From an uncultured Aquimarina sp. (GTDB taxonomy: Bacteria; Bacteroidota; Bacteroidia; Flavobacteriales; Flavobacteriaceae), in NCBI GenBank assembly GCA_947502885.1, contig CANNBP010000004.1, positions 1 to 64,000 on the forward strand: a DNA stretch of 64,000 nt. The letters run 5' to 3'. Shown piece after piece: positions 37,867-46,300 of the stretch (within the stretch, counting starts at the first letter, position 1; each line of letters starts with the position of its first letter). The notes beneath the pieces are model-generated. The model saw only the letters and a list, made by a program, of their open reading frames with translations, had not been told where the DNA came from and did not search any database. The translations under genes were made by a program, and so were the position numbers.

Positions 37867-39291
37867 ATGTCGGAAGCTAAAAACTATAAAGAAGCCTTAA
37901 AACACTCAATTTTTGATACGATAACAAAGGCCTCGATAAATTTAAAACTTGACAGCTACGTTATTGGTGGATTTGTAAGAGATTTCCTTTTACAAAGAGG
38001 GGATGCAAAAGATATCGATGTGGTTACGGTTGGTAGCGGAATTGCATTAGCCAAGGAAGTATCGAAATTACTACCTAACAAACCTAAAGTGCAAGTTTTT
38101 AAAACTTATGGCACTGCAATGTTAAAATCAGATGACATTGAGATTGAATTTGTTGGTGCTCGAAAAGAATCATATACCGAAGATAGCCGTAATCCAACAG
38201 TAGAAAACGGCACTTTAGAAGATGATCAAAATCGGAGAGATTTTACAATTAATGCATTAGCTTTATCGCTTTCTCAAGAGACATTTGGTGCTATTTTGGA
38301 TCCATTTAATGGGCTTACTGATTTAAGTTCTAAAATTATTAGAACGCCTTTGGATCCAGATATCACGTATTCTGATGATCCACTGCGAATGATGAGAGCA
38401 ATACGTTTTGCCACACAACTTAACTTTAAAATAGAATCAAACTCTTTAAAAGCAATCACAAAAAACAAAGACCGTATACAAATCATTACTAGAGAACGTA
38501 TTGTAGATGAGTTAAATAAAATTTTATTAAGTGACAAACCATCTATCGGCTTCGTATTACTTGAACAAACTGGTCTTTTATCATATATTTTACCCGAGCT
38601 TACAGCATTAAAGGGCATTGACGAAGTAGAGGGTCAAAAACATAAAGATAACTTTTATCACACCTTAGAAGTTGTAGACAATATTGCAGAAAACACTAAT
38701 GACCTTTGGTTAAGATGGGCTGCTTTACTTCATGATATTGGTAAAGCACCAACCAAAAGGTTTAGTAAAAAAATAGGGTGGACATTTCATGGACATGAGT
38801 TTGTGGGTTCAAAAATGGTATTCAAACTCTTTAAGCGTTTAAAAATGCCTTTGAATGAAAAAATGAAATTCGTTCAAAAAATGGTATTAATGAGTTCAAG
38901 ACCCATTGTAATTGCATCTGGTGTTACAGATTCTGCAGTACGAAGATTAGTTTTTGATGCAGGAGAATATATCGAAGAATTAATGACTCTATGTGAAGCA
39001 GATATTACTACCAAAAACCCAAAGCGCTTCAAAAAGTATCATAACAACTTTAAAATTGTTAGACAAAAAATGGTCGAAGTTGAAGAACGTGACCAAATTC
39101 GTAATTTTCAACCTCCAGTTACTGGAGAAAAAATTATGGAGACTTTCAATATTAAACCTTCTAGAGAAATTGGAATTATCAAAGAAGCTATCAAAGAAGC
39201 TATTTTAGAAGGAGAAATACCTAATGATTATGAAGCGGCTTATCAATTTATGATAAAAAAAGGAGAAGAATTAGGTTTAACTAGTTGCTAG
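37867..39291 (+). CDS. CCA tRNA nucleotidyltransferase with HD domain
   Basis: 474 residues. The N-terminal polymerase-beta-like head shows SYVIGGFVRDFLL and the catalytic DIDVV; the neck region has RRDFTINALAL, DPLRMMRAIRFA. A central HD domain is marked by LLHDIGKAPT. The C-terminal part carries ITTKNPKRFKKYH. It adds or repairs the tRNA 3' CCA end in the cytosol; the HD domain of relatives acts as a phosphohydrolase. It is the last gene of a three-gene unit with GT4 and the TsaC-like gene. Confidence 0.93.
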   Translation: MSEAKNYKEALKHSIFDTITKASINLKLDSYVIGGFVRDFLLQRGDAKDIDVVTVGSGIALAKEVSKLLPNKPKVQVFKTYGTAMLKSDDIEIEFVGARKESYTEDSRNPTVENGTLEDDQNRRDFTINALALSLSQETFGAILDPFNGLTDLSSKIIRTPLDPDITYSDDPLRMMRAIRFATQLNFKIESNSLKAITKNKDRIQIITRERIVDELNKILLSDKPSIGFVLLEQTGLLSYILPELTALKGIDEVEGQKHKDNFYHTLEVVDNIAENTNDLWLRWAALLHDIGKAPTKRFSKKIGWTFHGHEFVGSKMVFKLFKRLKMPLNEKMKFVQKMVLMSSRPIVIASGVTDSAVRRLVFDAGEYIEELMTLCEADITTKNPKRFKKYHNNFKIVRQKMVEVEERDQIRNFQPPVTGEKIMETFNIKPSREIGIIKEAIKEAILEGEIPNDYEAAYQFMIKKGEELGLTSC

Positions 39292-39337
39292 TAAAAAAGC
39301 TTAAAACTTTATTCTTACTAATATAAAAGAAGTAAAA

Positions 39338-40351
39338 ATGGATAATAAAAAAGTTATATACTGGTTACTAACTGGTTGTATTCTAATCTTTATTATGGTA
39401 ATTGTTGGAGGAATCACTAGGCTCACACACTCTGGATTATCTATTTCTAATTATAAATTGATTTCAGGAACAATTCCCCCCATGAATGACATAGAATGGA
39501 ACGAAGCCTTTGATCTATATAAACAATACCCTGAATATCAAAAAATAAACAATCAATTTACTCTTCAGGATTTTAAAGACATTTATTTTTGGGAATGGCT
39601 GCATCGAGTTATTGGGAGATTTATTGGAATCGTTTTTATCCTACCATTTTTATATTTTTTAGTTAGAAAACAACTTTCAAAACCGACTATAAAAAAATCT
39701 TTAATCCTAATGTTTTTAGGAGGTTTTCAAGGGTTTTTAGGTTGGTTTATGGTAAAAAGTGGTTTAATTGACAGGCCAGATGTAAGTCATTATCGCCTTG
39801 CCATGCACCTAACTGCGGCTTTTATAACATTTGCCTATACATTTTGGGTAGCTTTAGACCTTATGTATCCTACTAAAAAGGAGGTTATTAATATTAAATA
39901 TAGAAACCTAATTCGATGGGGATTAGGAATACTCTTACTCCAAATCATATATGGTGCATTTGTCGCCGGGTTAGATGCTGGTTTACTACATAATCATTGG
40001 CCGTTGATGAATGACGGGCAATTAATCCATGAGTCAGTTTATATCGAACAATCCCCACTATTAAACAATTTTATCGAAGGTAAAAGTGGAGTTCAATTTA
40101 TACATCGATACCTTGCATATGTTGTTGTTGGGCTAATCGCCTTAATTTGGTATCGTAGTAGAAAAATTGAAACGAATAGTATACAGAGGTACTCATTAAA
40201 TTTACTTTTAACCCTTGTAGGGCTTCAATTTTTGTTAGGAATATTGACCTTACTTTTTAGAGTACCTTTAATTTTAGGTATTTCACATCAAATCGTCGCT
40301 TTTTTACTATTAGGTACAATGACTTTTTCATTACATCGTTTTAGTAAATAA
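39338..40351 (+). CDS. ctaA: Heme A synthase (COX15/CtaA)
   Basis: 337 residues with about eight membrane helices. Conserved GGITRLTHSGLSIS near the N-terminus, EWLHRVIGR (first haem-binding histidine), HYRLAMHL, FIHRYLAY and ISHQIVAF supply the other histidines. It oxidises haem O to haem A for cytochrome c oxidase in the inner membrane. It stands 46 bp after cca, so it may have its own promoter. The COX15-type (long) form is typical of this phylum. Confidence 0.93.
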   Translation: MDNKKVIYWLLTGCILIFIMVIVGGITRLTHSGLSISNYKLISGTIPPMNDIEWNEAFDLYKQYPEYQKINNQFTLQDFKDIYFWEWLHRVIGRFIGIVFILPFLYFLVRKQLSKPTIKKSLILMFLGGFQGFLGWFMVKSGLIDRPDVSHYRLAMHLTAAFITFAYTFWVALDLMYPTKKEVINIKYRNLIRWGLGILLLQIIYGAFVAGLDAGLLHNHWPLMNDGQLIHESVYIEQSPLLNNFIEGKSGVQFIHRYLAYVVVGLIALIWYRSRKIETNSIQRYSLNLLLTLVGLQFLLGILTLLFRVPLILGISHQIVAFLLLGTMTFSLHRFSK

Positions 40352-40365
40352 CAATGCAATTATAG

Positions 40366-40373
40366 TATCTTTG
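40366..40373 (+). promoter_or_regulatory. -7-like promoter box upstream of pRiA4b-type gene
   Basis: TATCTTTG matches TAnnTTTG, 23 bp before the ATG at 40397. No TTG is at the ideal -33 distance, so the promoter may be weak or assisted. Confidence 0.4.
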
Positions 40374-40396
40374 CTTTTTTTCAAATTTTATTACTA

Positions 40397-40912
40397 ATGA
40401 TTTACCGTTTCAGAATAATCCTGGATACCGAAGAAGATGTTTTTAGAGACATTGAGATAGAACAAGAAGCCACCTTAGAGCAATTTCATAATGTAATCAC
40501 ACAATCTTTTGGATTTGATGGAACAGAAATGGCCTCCTTTTACATCAGTGATGATGAGTGGAATCAAGGCGAAGAAATTTCATTATTCGACATGAGCGAA
40601 GGTGCTCAACCCGTAAGACTGATGAATGAAACTTTGTTAGAAGACGTCGCTACAGAAGCATCTCCTAAACTTATTTATGTCTATGACTTTTTAAATATGT
40701 GGACATTTTTGGTAGAACTTGCAGAAATTGCAGAATATGAAAATGGAAGAACATATCCAAATATAATGTATACGCATGGTCAAATACCAGATCAAGCTCC
40801 AGACAAAGAGTTTAAAGCGGATGAATTAGACAGCTTTGATGATGGAGAAAATGAAGGACATATGGATCTTGATGAATATGAAGATCTAGGATTCGATGAG
40901 AATTGGAACTAA
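40397..40912 (+). CDS. pRiA4b ORF-3-like family protein
   Basis: 171 residues, very acidic C-terminus (FDDGENEGHMDLDEYEDLG). The core (VFRDIEIEQEATLEQFHNVI; FGFDGTEMASFYISD; LNMWTFLVELAEI) matches the pRiA4b ORF-3-like fold, also called the IS1096 passenger TnpR-like family. Despite that name there is no transposase or IS end nearby and it looks like a chromosomal housekeeping gene. The function is unknown; the domain resembles a ubiquitin-like/ferredoxin fold that may mediate protein contact. Confidence 0.78.
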   Translation: MIYRFRIILDTEEDVFRDIEIEQEATLEQFHNVITQSFGFDGTEMASFYISDDEWNQGEEISLFDMSEGAQPVRLMNETLLEDVATEASPKLIYVYDFLNMWTFLVELAEIAEYENGRTYPNIMYTHGQIPDQAPDKEFKADELDSFDDGENEGHMDLDEYEDLGFDENWN

Positions 40913-41022
40913 AACTATTCTAACTAAATTAAGTATTTAGGAATAGACGACAAACTAAAGCCCAAAAGTAACTTCCTGCATTCTACAATAATTTTGTACG
41001 GTGCGTCGAAAATCAAATACAT

Positions 41023-42081
41023 ATGATTAATCTATATAGCACACAAATTGAATCGTTATCAGTTCATAAAATTGGTAATAAAAGTAGAAATGAAAACATA
41101 TTCTTATCTGATTCACCCTATGCGCTTAATGATGAATTAACTGCAATATTAAAAGAATACTTTTTCAAGCCTTTTAGAGAAAAAGAAGAAAACTATTTTC
41201 AGTTTGTAAATGAAGTAGATGTTGAGTTTAATCCACTTTTTAAGATTACTACAGAGATTTTTGATAACCCATCGTCTGTTCATGAAAAATCGAAAAGAAT
41301 TGCATCCTTATTATATGAGCAATCACAACACCCTCATATCAAAAGTGGAGAAATGTACGTTGTGTATTTAGACAATGTAACCATAGATAATGAAAAAGTT
41401 GATGCTATAGGTATTTTTAAATCTGAATTAAAACATGACTTCCTTCAGTTTGAAGAAAAAAACACAGATATAGAATTGTTAATTCAACAAGGTGTAAATT
41501 TAAACAAGCTAGATAAAGGATGTTTGATTTTCAATCATAAAAAAGAAGAAGGATACAAAATACTTTCTGTCGATTCTAACCGCTATGACACCAAATATTG
41601 GCTAGAGCATTTTTTAGACGTACAGGCTTTTGCTGATGAAAATTTCTATACCAAAAAGTACATGAAATTTTGTCAAGATTTTGCAAAAGAAGTAGTGTTA
41701 CCGGCAGAGGATAAAAAAGAAGAGGTAATGTTTATGAACCGTGCAGTTAATCATTTTGCAAAAAATGATGAGTTCGAAGAATCTGCTTTTTTAGAAGATG
41801 TTATCGATAACCCAGATTTGATACCAGAATTTAAACACTATAAAGTAGAAAAAGCACCCAAATATCAAATAGAAGATTTAACCTCTTTTCCTATAGCAAA
41901 TAATGCTGTAACGGCTGCTAGAAAGAAAATGAAAAATGTTATTGACTTGGATACTAATGTGCAAATTAAAATGGATTTTATAAATCCTGAATCTGCAGAA
42001 AAGTTTGTAGAAAAAGGCTGGGATGAAGAAAAACAAATGTATTATTACTTAGTATACTTTAACAAAGAGGAAAAAAGTTAA
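41023..42081 (+). CDS. Nucleoid-associated protein (NA37/YejK family)
   Basis: 352 residues, no signal peptide. The N-terminal SLSVHKIGNKSRNE with FLSDSPYALNDELTAILKEYF and the central VYLDNVTIDNEKVDAIGIFKSE fit the 37-kDa nucleoid-associated protein family. Such proteins bind DNA-associated structures; the exact role is not well known. The C-terminal region (CQDFAKEVVLP, MNRAVNHFAKNDEF) supports the assignment. It stands alone with a 110-bp gap upstream. Confidence 0.8.
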   Translation: MINLYSTQIESLSVHKIGNKSRNENIFLSDSPYALNDELTAILKEYFFKPFREKEENYFQFVNEVDVEFNPLFKITTEIFDNPSSVHEKSKRIASLLYEQSQHPHIKSGEMYVVYLDNVTIDNEKVDAIGIFKSELKHDFLQFEEKNTDIELLIQQGVNLNKLDKGCLIFNHKKEEGYKILSVDSNRYDTKYWLEHFLDVQAFADENFYTKKYMKFCQDFAKEVVLPAEDKKEEVMFMNRAVNHFAKNDEFEESAFLEDVIDNPDLIPEFKHYKVEKAPKYQIEDLTSFPIANNAVTAARKKMKNVIDLDTNVQIKMDFINPESAEKFVEKGWDEEKQMYYYLVYFNKEEKS

Positions 42082-42148
42082 AAATACTTCTTTGGCAAAA
42101 AATCGTAAGGCCAAAAATGGTTTAACACGACAAAAGTTATCTTAAAAT

Positions 42149-42922
42149 ATGGATTACATTCTTGTTGGAATAGTCGCTTTATTAGGGTCGGGATTAACTT
42201 TTTTTTCAGGTTTTGGATTAGGCACGCTACTATTGCCTGTTTTTGCCTTGTTTTTCCCTATTGATATTGCGATTGCTCTAACTGCGATTGTTCACCTGTT
42301 AAACAATTTGTTCAAACTCACCCTAGTAGGAAACAAAGCAAACATTAGCACTGTACTGCGTTTTGGTATCCCGGCAATCGTGTTTGCTTTTTTTGGGGCT
42401 TTTTTGTTAGGTAAAATAACTCATCTTGATCCGATCTATAGTTATGAAATTTCTAGCAATACTTATACTATAACTGTAGTAAAAGTTTGTATAGCTACCC
42501 TTTTAATCTTTTTTTCTCTGTTTGATCTGATTCCTAAATTAAAAAGATTGGAATTTGATATTAAATATTTACCTCTAGGAGGAGCTTTAAGTGGCTTTTT
42601 TGGTGGCTTATCTGGCCATCAAGGAGCTTTGCGAACCGCATTTTTAATAAGGGCTAAGTTAAAAAAAGAGGCATTTATTGCCACAGGTGTTGTTATTGCG
42701 TGTTTTATTGATATTTCGAGAATTTCTATCTATGCAAAAGACCTATTTAAACTAGGTGATCAACTAAATTACTATATGCTTATTACAGCCACTGTAATGG
42801 CTTTTTTTGGCGCGTACATTGGTAATAAATTTCTTAAAAAAATTACTATTGACACCATTCAACTAGTCGTTGGTATATTATTAATCCTATTCGCCGTTTT
42901 ACTTGGAATAGGTATCATATAA
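42149..42922 (+). CDS. TauE/SafE family membrane transporter
   Basis: 257 residues with about seven to eight hydrophobic helices (LVGIVALLGSGLTFFSGFGLG; LGGALSGFFGGLSGHQGALRTAFLI). The two glycine-rich half-repeats are typical of the TauE/SafE (DUF81) family of anion exporters for sulfite, sulfonates or small organic acids. The substrate is unknown. It is convergent with the kinase-like gene at 42958. Confidence 0.88.
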   Translation: MDYILVGIVALLGSGLTFFSGFGLGTLLLPVFALFFPIDIAIALTAIVHLLNNLFKLTLVGNKANISTVLRFGIPAIVFAFFGAFLLGKITHLDPIYSYEISSNTYTITVVKVCIATLLIFFSLFDLIPKLKRLEFDIKYLPLGGALSGFFGGLSGHQGALRTAFLIRAKLKKEAFIATGVVIACFIDISRISIYAKDLFKLGDQLNYYMLITATVMAFFGAYIGNKFLKKITIDTIQLVVGILLILFAVLLGIGII

Positions 42923-42957
42923 AACCTATAGATACAAAATAGTTAGAATTAACTCTC

Positions 42958-44028
42958 TTAATCACCCTCAAGCAATCTTTTCATATTTATATTCTCATAA
43001 TTACGACGCACAAACTCCATTGCTGTTTTAAGAATCTCTCCCATAGACTGGCTACGACGAAACTTTAAATCTAACGTAAAATTATACAAATGTTCACGTA
43101 ATTCATTTAAATTATCTTGGGTAGAAATACGATCATCGCACATACAAGCAACCAAAGTCTCATATCTAGACCTAGTAGTCATTATTCTTTTTGCCAATAT
43201 CGAGCGTTCTTCCTTTTTATACTGCTCAATAGAGCTAGCCTGTAACCTATTGGTTACCACATTAACCATTTCAAAATTTTCTTTAAAAAATTGAGGTTGA
43301 TACACTTTTAATTTGCCTTCAAAACTTTGTTGATCAAAATCAATGGGTCTAATTTTATACTCTACATGATCAAAATCATGAATAGGAATAATAACATAGT
43401 TATAAGAACGCATATCGCCTAACAATCGCATCTGACAACGTTCATTAAATTTAACAAATTCCTTAGCAATTTGTGCTTTTGCCTGATCACTTAAATGTGG
43501 TAAAAAATCTTTAATAAATACATCCCCAGGAATACCAGCAATATGTTCTTCTATTAAAGTATTTTTATATACCAAAAAGTTAATTCGATTAGGAGAAAAT
43601 AAATGCTCTAATTCTAAACCGTAAATTCTTGAGGCATCAGCCTTCTTGACATAAAAATATGTATAGTTATCATTAAGAATATTTCGAATTTTTATCCTAA
43701 ACGGTTTAGAGTTACCAAAAGTACAATAATCAATAGCATCTATGTTTAAGAATTCTATCGCATCCTCGTTTCCATCAGAATGCAAAATCGTATAAACTTT
43801 CTTCAGACTTGATTCTATTTCTGGTCTTTCATGTTCTTCATAAAACACGCGAACCCATAATGTATCTTCTTCATTACTATCATACACCACCACTGACCCA
43901 GAAAATCTAAGGAGATCATCATAAAACACAGGTATTTTAATTTTACGGTTACATTCTTTCAAATACGTATCCAATTTATCACTAATGGGATATGTAGGTT
44001 TTTTTTTCGACATTAACTTTTCATCCAT
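42958..44028 (-). CDS. Uncharacterised protein with kinase-like motifs
   Basis: About 356 residues; starts at 44028 or 44013 are both possible (the frame opens further upstream without a good start). I recognise no named family. A stretch LLGDMRSYNYVIIP (near residue 220) followed about 15 residues later by RPIDFDQQSFEG resembles the catalytic loop and DFG-type motif of kinase-like folds (GDxxxxN and DFD). An N-terminal beta-rich half (VVVYDSNEEDTLWVRVFYEE) and a C-terminal helical tail (RRNYENINMKRLLEGD) flank it. It has no signal peptide. The function is unknown; a small-molecule or protein kinase-like role is a guess. Confidence 0.55.
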   Translation of the reverse strand: MDEKLMSKKKPTYPISDKLDTYLKECNRKIKIPVFYDDLLRFSGSVVVYDSNEEDTLWVRVFYEEHERPEIESSLKKVYTILHSDGNEDAIEFLNIDAIDYCTFGNSKPFRIKIRNILNDNYTYFYVKKADASRIYGLELEHLFSPNRINFLVYKNTLIEEHIAGIPGDVFIKDFLPHLSDQAKAQIAKEFVKFNERCQMRLLGDMRSYNYVIIPIHDFDHVEYKIRPIDFDQQSFEGKLKVYQPQFFKENFEMVNVVTNRLQASSIEQYKKEERSILAKRIMTTRSRYETLVACMCDDRISTQDNLNELREHLYNFTLDLKFRRSQSMGEILKTAMEFVRRNYENINMKRLLEGD

Positions 44029-44134
44029 AGTAACTTTCGGTAAAAAAGGCAATTTACAAATTGTAGCATACAACATCTAAATCTCATAAAGAAAAAATAA
44101 ACGTAAAAAACCATGATAATCATAACCTCATTTC

Positions 44135-44142
44135 TATATTTG
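44135..44142 (+). promoter_or_regulatory. -7-like promoter box of the ABC exporter operon
   Basis: TATATTTG matches TAnnTTTG. The predicted leader to the TTG start at 44254 is about 107 nt. There is no convincing -33 TTG. Confidence 0.4.
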
Positions 44143-44253
44143 CCTGTAACATAGATGGTAATATTACATTAACCTTATACTTCTTTAAAAGAATATGTAA
44201 CAAAACCTCGTATAGAACGTCTTGTTATATATAACCTCCAAAAACAATCTGAA

Positions 44254-45153
44254 TTGGAAAATATCCTTACCTTAAATAATCTAACTAAAAAGTTTGGAGC
44301 ACTTACAGCCGTTAGCAACTTATCTTTTTCTATTAAAAAGGGAAATGTATATGGAATTCTTGGACCTAACGGAAGTGGTAAATCGACCACTCTAGGTATA
44401 GTTTTAAATGTAGTTAATAAAACATCTGGAGAGTTTACATGGTTTGACGGTAACATGTCAACCCATGAAGCGCTTAAAAAAGTAGGTGCTATAATAGAGC
44501 GCCCAAATTTTTATCCGTATATGACGGCCGCTCAAAACCTAGAACTTGTATGCAAGATAAAAGGGGTTTCTTCTCCTAAAATTGAAGAAAAACTTAAAAT
44601 CGTTGGCTTATTAGATCGAAAAGACAGTAAATTCAGAACATTTTCTCTAGGAATGAAACAAAGATTAGCTATTGCCTCGGCATTGCTAAATGACCCTGAA
44701 ATATTGATTCTCGACGAACCTACAAACGGCCTTGATCCCCAGGGAATACACCAAATTAGAGAAATTATAAAAAAAATAGCAGCATTAGGCACTACCATAT
44801 TATTAGCTTCTCACCTTCTTGACGAAGTCGAGAAAGTATGTTCTCATGTTGTCATAATACGAAAAGGAATTAAATTATATTCGGGTCGGGTAGATGAAAT
44901 GAATGCTAGTCATGGTTTTTTCGAACTTAAAAGTAATCAAGATTCTGTGTTAAAAACATGGATCTCTAATCACGAAAAATTTAAAAACTTCAAGGAAGAA
45001 GATGATAAAATAATAGCTTTTTTAGCACATGAATTAGATGCCGAGAGCTTAAACAAACAATTATCTCAAGAAGGAATAATTCTTACTCATCTTGTAAAAA
45101 GAAAAGAAAGTCTTGAAGAACAATTCTTACAACTTACAAATACCCTAAACTAG
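44254..45153 (+). CDS. ABC transporter ATP-binding protein
   Basis: 299 residues. The likely start is a TTG (no upstream in-frame ATG before the conserved LTLNNLTKKFG). Walker A is GPNGSGKST, the signature is FSLGMKQRLAIASALL, Walker B is ILILDEPTNGLDPQG and the H-loop is LLASHLL. The layout resembles exporter or antibiotic/bacteriocin-resistance type ATPases. It lies 4 bp before the permease gene, so the two form one exporter. The substrate is unknown. Confidence 0.92.
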   Translation: MENILTLNNLTKKFGALTAVSNLSFSIKKGNVYGILGPNGSGKSTTLGIVLNVVNKTSGEFTWFDGNMSTHEALKKVGAIIERPNFYPYMTAAQNLELVCKIKGVSSPKIEEKLKIVGLLDRKDSKFRTFSLGMKQRLAIASALLNDPEILILDEPTNGLDPQGIHQIREIIKKIAALGTTILLASHLLDEVEKVCSHVVIIRKGIKLYSGRVDEMNASHGFFELKSNQDSVLKTWISNHEKFKNFKEEDDKIIAFLAHELDAESLNKQLSQEGIILTHLVKRKESLEEQFLQLTNTLN

Positions 45154-45157
45154 CCAA

Positions 45158-45994
45158 ATGTTACGATTACTACAAATAGAGTTTCAAAAATTAAGATATA
45201 ATAAAGCTGCAAAGGTAATTTTTATAGCCTATTTTATCCTTATCACTTTTATCGCTTTAATTGCTTCAATAGAGTTTAATTTTGCGGGAATTCACTTTAG
45301 GATTGCAGATCAAGGAATCTTTAATTTTCCGTATATCTGGCATTTCAACACATATATTGCTGCATTCGCTAAACTATTCTTAGCAGTTATTATTGTATCT
45401 ATGATGGCTAACGAATATAGTCACAGAACATTAAAGCAAAACCTAATTGATGGATTAAGTAAAAAAGAATTTATTGGGTCCAAATTCCTTACCGTATCTG
45501 TCTTTGCCCTGATTTCTACTCTATTCGTATTTTGTATTTCGATGATTTTAGGACTTAGTTTTTCTGATTTCAACGAGTTTTCTATAATAATTACCGATCT
45601 TGAATATATATTAGCCTATTTTATAAAACTTATTGGTTTCTTCTCTTTTTGTATATTCTTAGGGCTACTTGTAAAAAGATCTGCTTTTGCTCTAGGCTTT
45701 TTGTTTATCTGGTGGGTAATCGAAAATGTAACATATGCATTGTTGAAATTTAAACTTTTTAAAGGAACCGAAATAGCCGAAAAAGTAGTGCAATTCTTTC
45801 CTCTTGAGTCCATGTCTAATTTAGTTAAAGAACCATTTTCTAGACTAAACCTTATTAAATCAGCAGCAAATCAACTTGGAGAATCATTTCAAAAGGACTA
45901 TAACGTGCATTGGTATCAAATAATTATAGTCTTAGTTTGGACAACAATCTTCATCTATTTATCTCATTTATTATTAAAAAAGAGAGATTTATGA
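45158..45994 (+). CDS. ABC transporter permease (ABC-2 type)
   Basis: 278 residues with about six hydrophobic segments (VIFIAYFILITFIALIAS; FALISTLFVFCISMILGL; IKLIGFFSFCIFLGLLV). The ANEYSHRTLKQNLIDGLSKKEF motif after the second helix is typical of ABC-2/NatB-like permeases. It would form the membrane channel for the ATPase encoded 4 bp upstream. Substrate and direction (export) are inferred from the family. Confidence 0.87.
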   Translation: MLRLLQIEFQKLRYNKAAKVIFIAYFILITFIALIASIEFNFAGIHFRIADQGIFNFPYIWHFNTYIAAFAKLFLAVIIVSMMANEYSHRTLKQNLIDGLSKKEFIGSKFLTVSVFALISTLFVFCISMILGLSFSDFNEFSIIITDLEYILAYFIKLIGFFSFCIFLGLLVKRSAFALGFLFIWWVIENVTYALLKFKLFKGTEIAEKVVQFFPLESMSNLVKEPFSRLNLIKSAANQLGESFQKDYNVHWYQIIIVLVWTTIFIYLSHLLLKKRDL

Positions 45995-46300
45995 TATCTT
46001 AGCCTTGTAAAACCTTGTTATATTGTGAACTAAGATTAAAATCCTTTAAAATTTTACTATCTGCATAGAAAACGAACATTCTTGCTAAATTAAATTTCTT
46101 CAAGAGTATTTAACCCCTATGTAGTATGATTTTTGTTAATATTTTAGCTATTGCGTTTTAGAAGTGAATTAAAGAAAAAAATTGGAATAATTTAATTATT
46201 GAGAACAATTATAAATCTGGACACAGCCTTCCTACCTCTTTATAATCACTTGAGTTGTTGTAATTACTTTATATCAATTAAAGGTTAAAAAGGCTTACTT
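45995..46300. other. Intergenic region before second T9SS type B gene
   Basis: 306 bp. AT-rich, no gene, and no copy of the palindromic operator or leader seen before the paralogue at 1026-4265. No consensus promoter could be fixed. Confidence 0.5.

Noticed and set aside
40397..40912. Mobile element passenger gene (IS1096-type name)
   Set aside because: No transposase, inverted ends or target duplications are near; the gene sits among housekeeping genes.
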